This document shows, piece after piece, positions 6,116 to 7,614 of a stretch of 7,614 nt of DNA (position 1 is the first letter of the stretch; each line of letters opens with the position of its first letter). Origin of the DNA: Candidatus Methanomethylophilaceae archaeon (GTDB lineage: Archaea; Thermoplasmatota; Thermoplasmata; Methanomassiliicoccales; Methanomethylophilaceae); the NCBI GenBank assembly GCA_017395275.1, contig JAFPVN010000300.1, positions 1-7,614 of the forward strand, given 5' to 3'. The notes below the pieces were generated by a model. The model searched no databases. It was not told the DNA's origin and saw only the letters and a list, made by a program, of their open reading frames with translations. Made by a program: the position numbers and the translations under genes.

Positions 6116-6373
6116 ATGGTCAGCATATACGAGGATTCGAAGAACAGATACCTGAAAGAAGGATTCGATGAGGGATTCGACGAAGGATTCAATGCCGGTG
6201 CCAAGAACAAACACGACGAGATGATCTCCCATCTGGCCGATCTTGTCCTCTCGGTTGCCGAGAACCAATCCATAACGATAGATGAGGCACTCGCCCTGAC
6301 AGACCCCCAGATGCAGCCTCAGATAAGAGCGGAGATCGAGAAGCGCAGCGGCCATACCGAACGATCCCTCTGA
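6116..6373 (+). CDS. Short protein resembling the C-terminal tail of Rpn/PD-(D/E)XK transposase-like nucleases
   Basis: An 85-residue protein with its own TATA-like element and a near-ideal Shine-Dalgarno. Residues 15-26 are three copies of the tetrad EGFD/EGFD/EGFN, encoded by three 12-bp repeats at 6158-6193. A charged AGAKNKHDEMISHLADLVLS helix and an EALALTDP segment follow. Repeated E-G-x-x tetrads followed by a short helix and '...EEALAL' are typical of the tail of Rpn family (recombination-promoting nuclease, PD-(D/E)XK) proteins. The nuclease domain itself is absent, and nothing upstream encodes it. It could be a domain-only regulator, an oligomerisation partner for a full-length relative elsewhere, or a remnant put under a good promoter. 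No membrane helix or cysteine is present. The family link is tentative. Confidence 0.65.
   Translation: MVSIYEDSKNRYLKEGFDEGFDEGFNAGAKNKHDEMISHLADLVLSVAENQSITIDEALALTDPQMQPQIRAEIEKRSGHTERSL
6158..6193 (+). repeat. Three tandem 12-bp in-frame repeats
   Basis: The units GAAGGATTCGAT, GAGGGATTCGAC and GAAGGATTCAAT are consecutive and differ by one to three bases, mostly at third positions. They encode EGFD, EGFD and EGFN. A related GAGGATTCGAAG lies at 6131-6142, in a different reading register. Copy number could vary between strains. Confidence 0.8.
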
Positions 6374-6412
6374 CGCGACCGTAAAACGTGATTCTCCCGC
6401 CACCCGTTTCGG

Positions 6413-6420
6413 ATATATAC
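6413..6420 (+). promoter_or_regulatory. TATA box of the HdrD-like gene
   Basis: The sequence ATATATAC contains TATATA at 6414-6419, ending 21 nt before the ATG at 6441. No Shine-Dalgarno sequence lies between, so transcription probably begins at the start codon. The 67-base gap from 6374 to 6440 holds nothing else recognisable. Confidence 0.6.
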
Positions 6421-6440
6421 TCCGACTCAGTACGCCGTCC

Positions 6441-7412
6441 ATGGAATTCCGCGACGATATAGCCGAACTCATGTCGAAGTGCGTGGGCTGCGGCAGATGC
6501 CTGGAGGTCTGCACATCGCACTCCCACGGGGGATGCAATCCCCTCGAGGTGATGGGAGGGAAGCTGGAGAGCGCCAAGGGCTGCATCGGATGCGGGATGT
6601 GCAACACGGTATGCGAATTCACCGTACCGAAGAGGGTCATGCTCTACGCCGTTTGCAAGGTGAACGGAATGTCCGTCACTCAGGCCTACAGGGAGACGGG
6701 ATACAACCTGCCTCCGTCGGACATGGAGGATGTGCCAGCACCGCATTATATGATGGGTGCGGATGCACAGCTGATGCCCGGATGCCTCGTCGTGTCCCAG
6801 GCACCATATCTCGAATACGCGACCGAGAGGGCGCTCTCATTAGTGGGTGCTCCGACGGAGAGGTTCGAGGGAGGATGCTGCACCTATGCCGTCCCGTTCA
6901 GGGGACTCACCGAGGAGGAGAGGGACGCGCTCAAGAGGAAGGCCGCCGAACCCCTGAAGGGAAGGAAGCTATACACTATCTGTTCGGGATGCGCGGACGA
7001 GATGTGCCTGTCGGGGATCGATGCGGAGCACGTGATACACAGGCTGCATCAGGACATCGACAGGATAAGGGAGCTTCCAGGGATCAGGCTGAGGGTGGCC
7101 ATACAGACCGGATGCGGCCAGAGGGATCAGCTGTGGAAGTTCAGGGAAGTGGCGGAAGCGTGCGGATGCGAGGTCATCGATGCGGAGCAGGGATGCTGCG
7201 GGAAACTGGTTCCGCGCATATCCGGGGAGCTGATGGCCGAGAGGCAGGAATCCATGAAGGATGCCGATGCCATCGTCGTCGGATGCCCGTCATGCTTCGC
7301 CAGATACGATCAGTATCCCGAGGGGAAGCCTGTTCTCTATATCACGGAACTGATCCTGCTCGCCATGGGCGACCGTTCCACCGTCGGCTTCCACCGCCGC
7401 GCGGTGCAGTGA
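6441..7412 (+). CDS. HdrD-like iron-sulfur protein (two 4Fe-4S motifs plus two CCG domains)
   Basis: A 323-residue protein. The N-terminus has two ferredoxin-type motifs, C14-x2-C17-x2-C20-x3-C24 and C48-x2-C51-x2-C54-x3-C58; neither is followed by the usual proline. Two CCG (cysteine-rich, PF02754-type) domains follow: Cys115, Cys146-147, Cys181/184, and Cys225, Cys252-253, Cys282/285. In HdrB/HdrD of methanogens these domains hold the unusual 4Fe-4S clusters that cleave the CoM-S-S-CoB heterodisulfide. The same layout occurs in GlpC, LutA and other (Fe-S) oxidoreductase subunits. At 323 residues it is shorter than typical HdrD (about 400). It stands alone, with no HdrE, flavoprotein or dehydrogenase next to it, so its electron donor and acceptor are unknown. 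No membrane segment is seen. The start is leaderless, set by the TATA box. Its stop codon directly abuts the convergent rubredoxin stop. The architecture is certain; true heterodisulfide reductase activity is only one possibility. Confidence 0.85.
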   Translation: MEFRDDIAELMSKCVGCGRCLEVCTSHSHGGCNPLEVMGGKLESAKGCIGCGMCNTVCEFTVPKRVMLYAVCKVNGMSVTQAYRETGYNLPPSDMEDVPAPHYMMGADAQLMPGCLVVSQAPYLEYATERALSLVGAPTERFEGGCCTYAVPFRGLTEEERDALKRKAAEPLKGRKLYTICSGCADEMCLSGIDAEHVIHRLHQDIDRIRELPGIRLRVAIQTGCGQRDQLWKFREVAEACGCEVIDAEQGCCGKLVPRISGELMAERQESMKDADAIVVGCPSCFARYDQYPEGKPVLYITELILLAMGDRSTVGFHRRAVQ

Positions 7413-7553
7413 TCAGTCGCTGATCTTCTCGAACTCGGACTTGGGCATGCCGCATACGGTGCACAGATAGGAATCGTCCAATTCGTCGAAGGGGACCAGT
7501 TCCTTGGAATCGTCGTAGATGTGTCCGCATACCTTGCACTTGTAGACTGCCAT
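7413..7553 (-). CDS. Compact rubredoxin
   Basis: A 46-residue protein beginning MAVYKCKVCGHIYDD and ending LCTVCGMPKSEFEKISD. Cys6/Cys9 and Cys31/Cys34 form the two CxxCG knuckles that hold a single iron. Rubredoxins usually have about 29 residues between the knuckles, including GDPxxGIxPGT; here there are only 21 and that loop is missing. It is thus intermediate between a free rubredoxin and the rubredoxin-like domain of rubrerythrin. It should act as a soluble one-electron carrier, for example to oxygen- or peroxide-detoxifying enzymes in an anaerobe. The partner is not visible here. The ATG at 7553 is chosen because a TATA-like element lies 23 nt upstream and no earlier methionine fits. 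Its stop codon is immediately next to that of the convergent HdrD-like gene. Confidence 0.85.
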   Translation of the reverse strand: MAVYKCKVCGHIYDDSKELVPFDELDDSYLCTVCGMPKSEFEKISD

Positions 7554-7573
7554 GTATGGGAATCTTGTCCGAT

Positions 7574-7584
7574 GTAGTTAAAGG
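7574..7584 (-). promoter_or_regulatory. TATA-like element of the rubredoxin gene
   Basis: The minus strand reads CCTTTAACTAC. TTTAAC ends 23 nt before the ATG at 7553 and no Shine-Dalgarno sequence intervenes, again consistent with a leaderless message. The remaining 30 bases to the window edge hold nothing recognisable. Confidence 0.5.
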
Positions 7585-7614
7585 AATCCTTCTCCGGATG
7601 CTTCCGATAACCCA

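Noticed and set aside
7583..7606. Imperfect inverted repeat (GGAATCC...GGATGCTTCC) upstream of the rubredoxin promoter as an operator.
   Set aside because: The arms match only in short pieces with mismatches, which is within chance for this base composition.
1..7614. CRISPR array, tRNA, rRNA, insertion sequence or integrase site.
   Set aside because: No regularly spaced repeats, cloverleaf-like segments, transposase genes or terminal inverted repeats were recognised by eye.

Overview
The window looks like a piece of an anaerobic archaeal chromosome. The basis is AT-rich TATA-like elements 20-23 nt upstream of several start codons that mostly lack Shine-Dalgarno sequences, iron-sulfur and rubredoxin redox proteins, a GC-rich coding style that still uses AGG/AGA, ATA and GGA freely, and short, often convergent or divergent genes. 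The combination fits a methanogen-related Thermoplasmata lineage such as the gut Methanomassiliicoccales. That placement is inference from style and gene content, because no rRNA or methanogenesis marker is present. All ten stop codons seen are TGA.

Layout. Bases 1-731 (+) hold the C-terminal part of an SPFH/band-7 protein with two zinc ribbons, followed by a perfect 8-bp hairpin and a T-run. Bases 801-1055 (+) encode only the last two membrane helices of a MATE-type transporter, probably a gene remnant. Three minus-strand genes follow, listed here in transcription order. An alpha/beta-hydrolase of the esterase type lies at 5461-4778, a UvrA paralogue without the UvrB-binding domain at 4732-2252, and a DEDDh 3'-5' exonuclease with a probable C-terminal BRCT domain at 2182-1070. 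The exonuclease also has its own TATA-like element. The right-hand part holds a small beta-rich protein (5533-5796, +), a nine-cysteine zinc-ribbon protein (6037-5786, -) and an 85-residue protein resembling the repetitive tail of Rpn-type nucleases (6116-6373, +). It ends with a HdrD-like protein having two 4Fe-4S motifs and two CCG domains (6441-7412, +) and a compact rubredoxin (7553-7413, -).

How the genes may work together. The UvrA paralogue and the exonuclease-BRCT protein are neighbours in the same orientation and could form a small DNA-damage or DNA-protection module. The HdrD-like protein and the rubredoxin face each other with no spacer and are both electron carriers, but they are not co-transcribed. 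No mobile element, CRISPR array, tRNA or rRNA was recognised, and there is no gene-free stretch over 300 bases. The most unusual points are the UvrA2/exonuclease-BRCT pair, a 15-codon reading frame bridging the esterase and UvrA2 genes, the abrupt MATE C-terminal fragment, and the free-standing Rpn-like tail.
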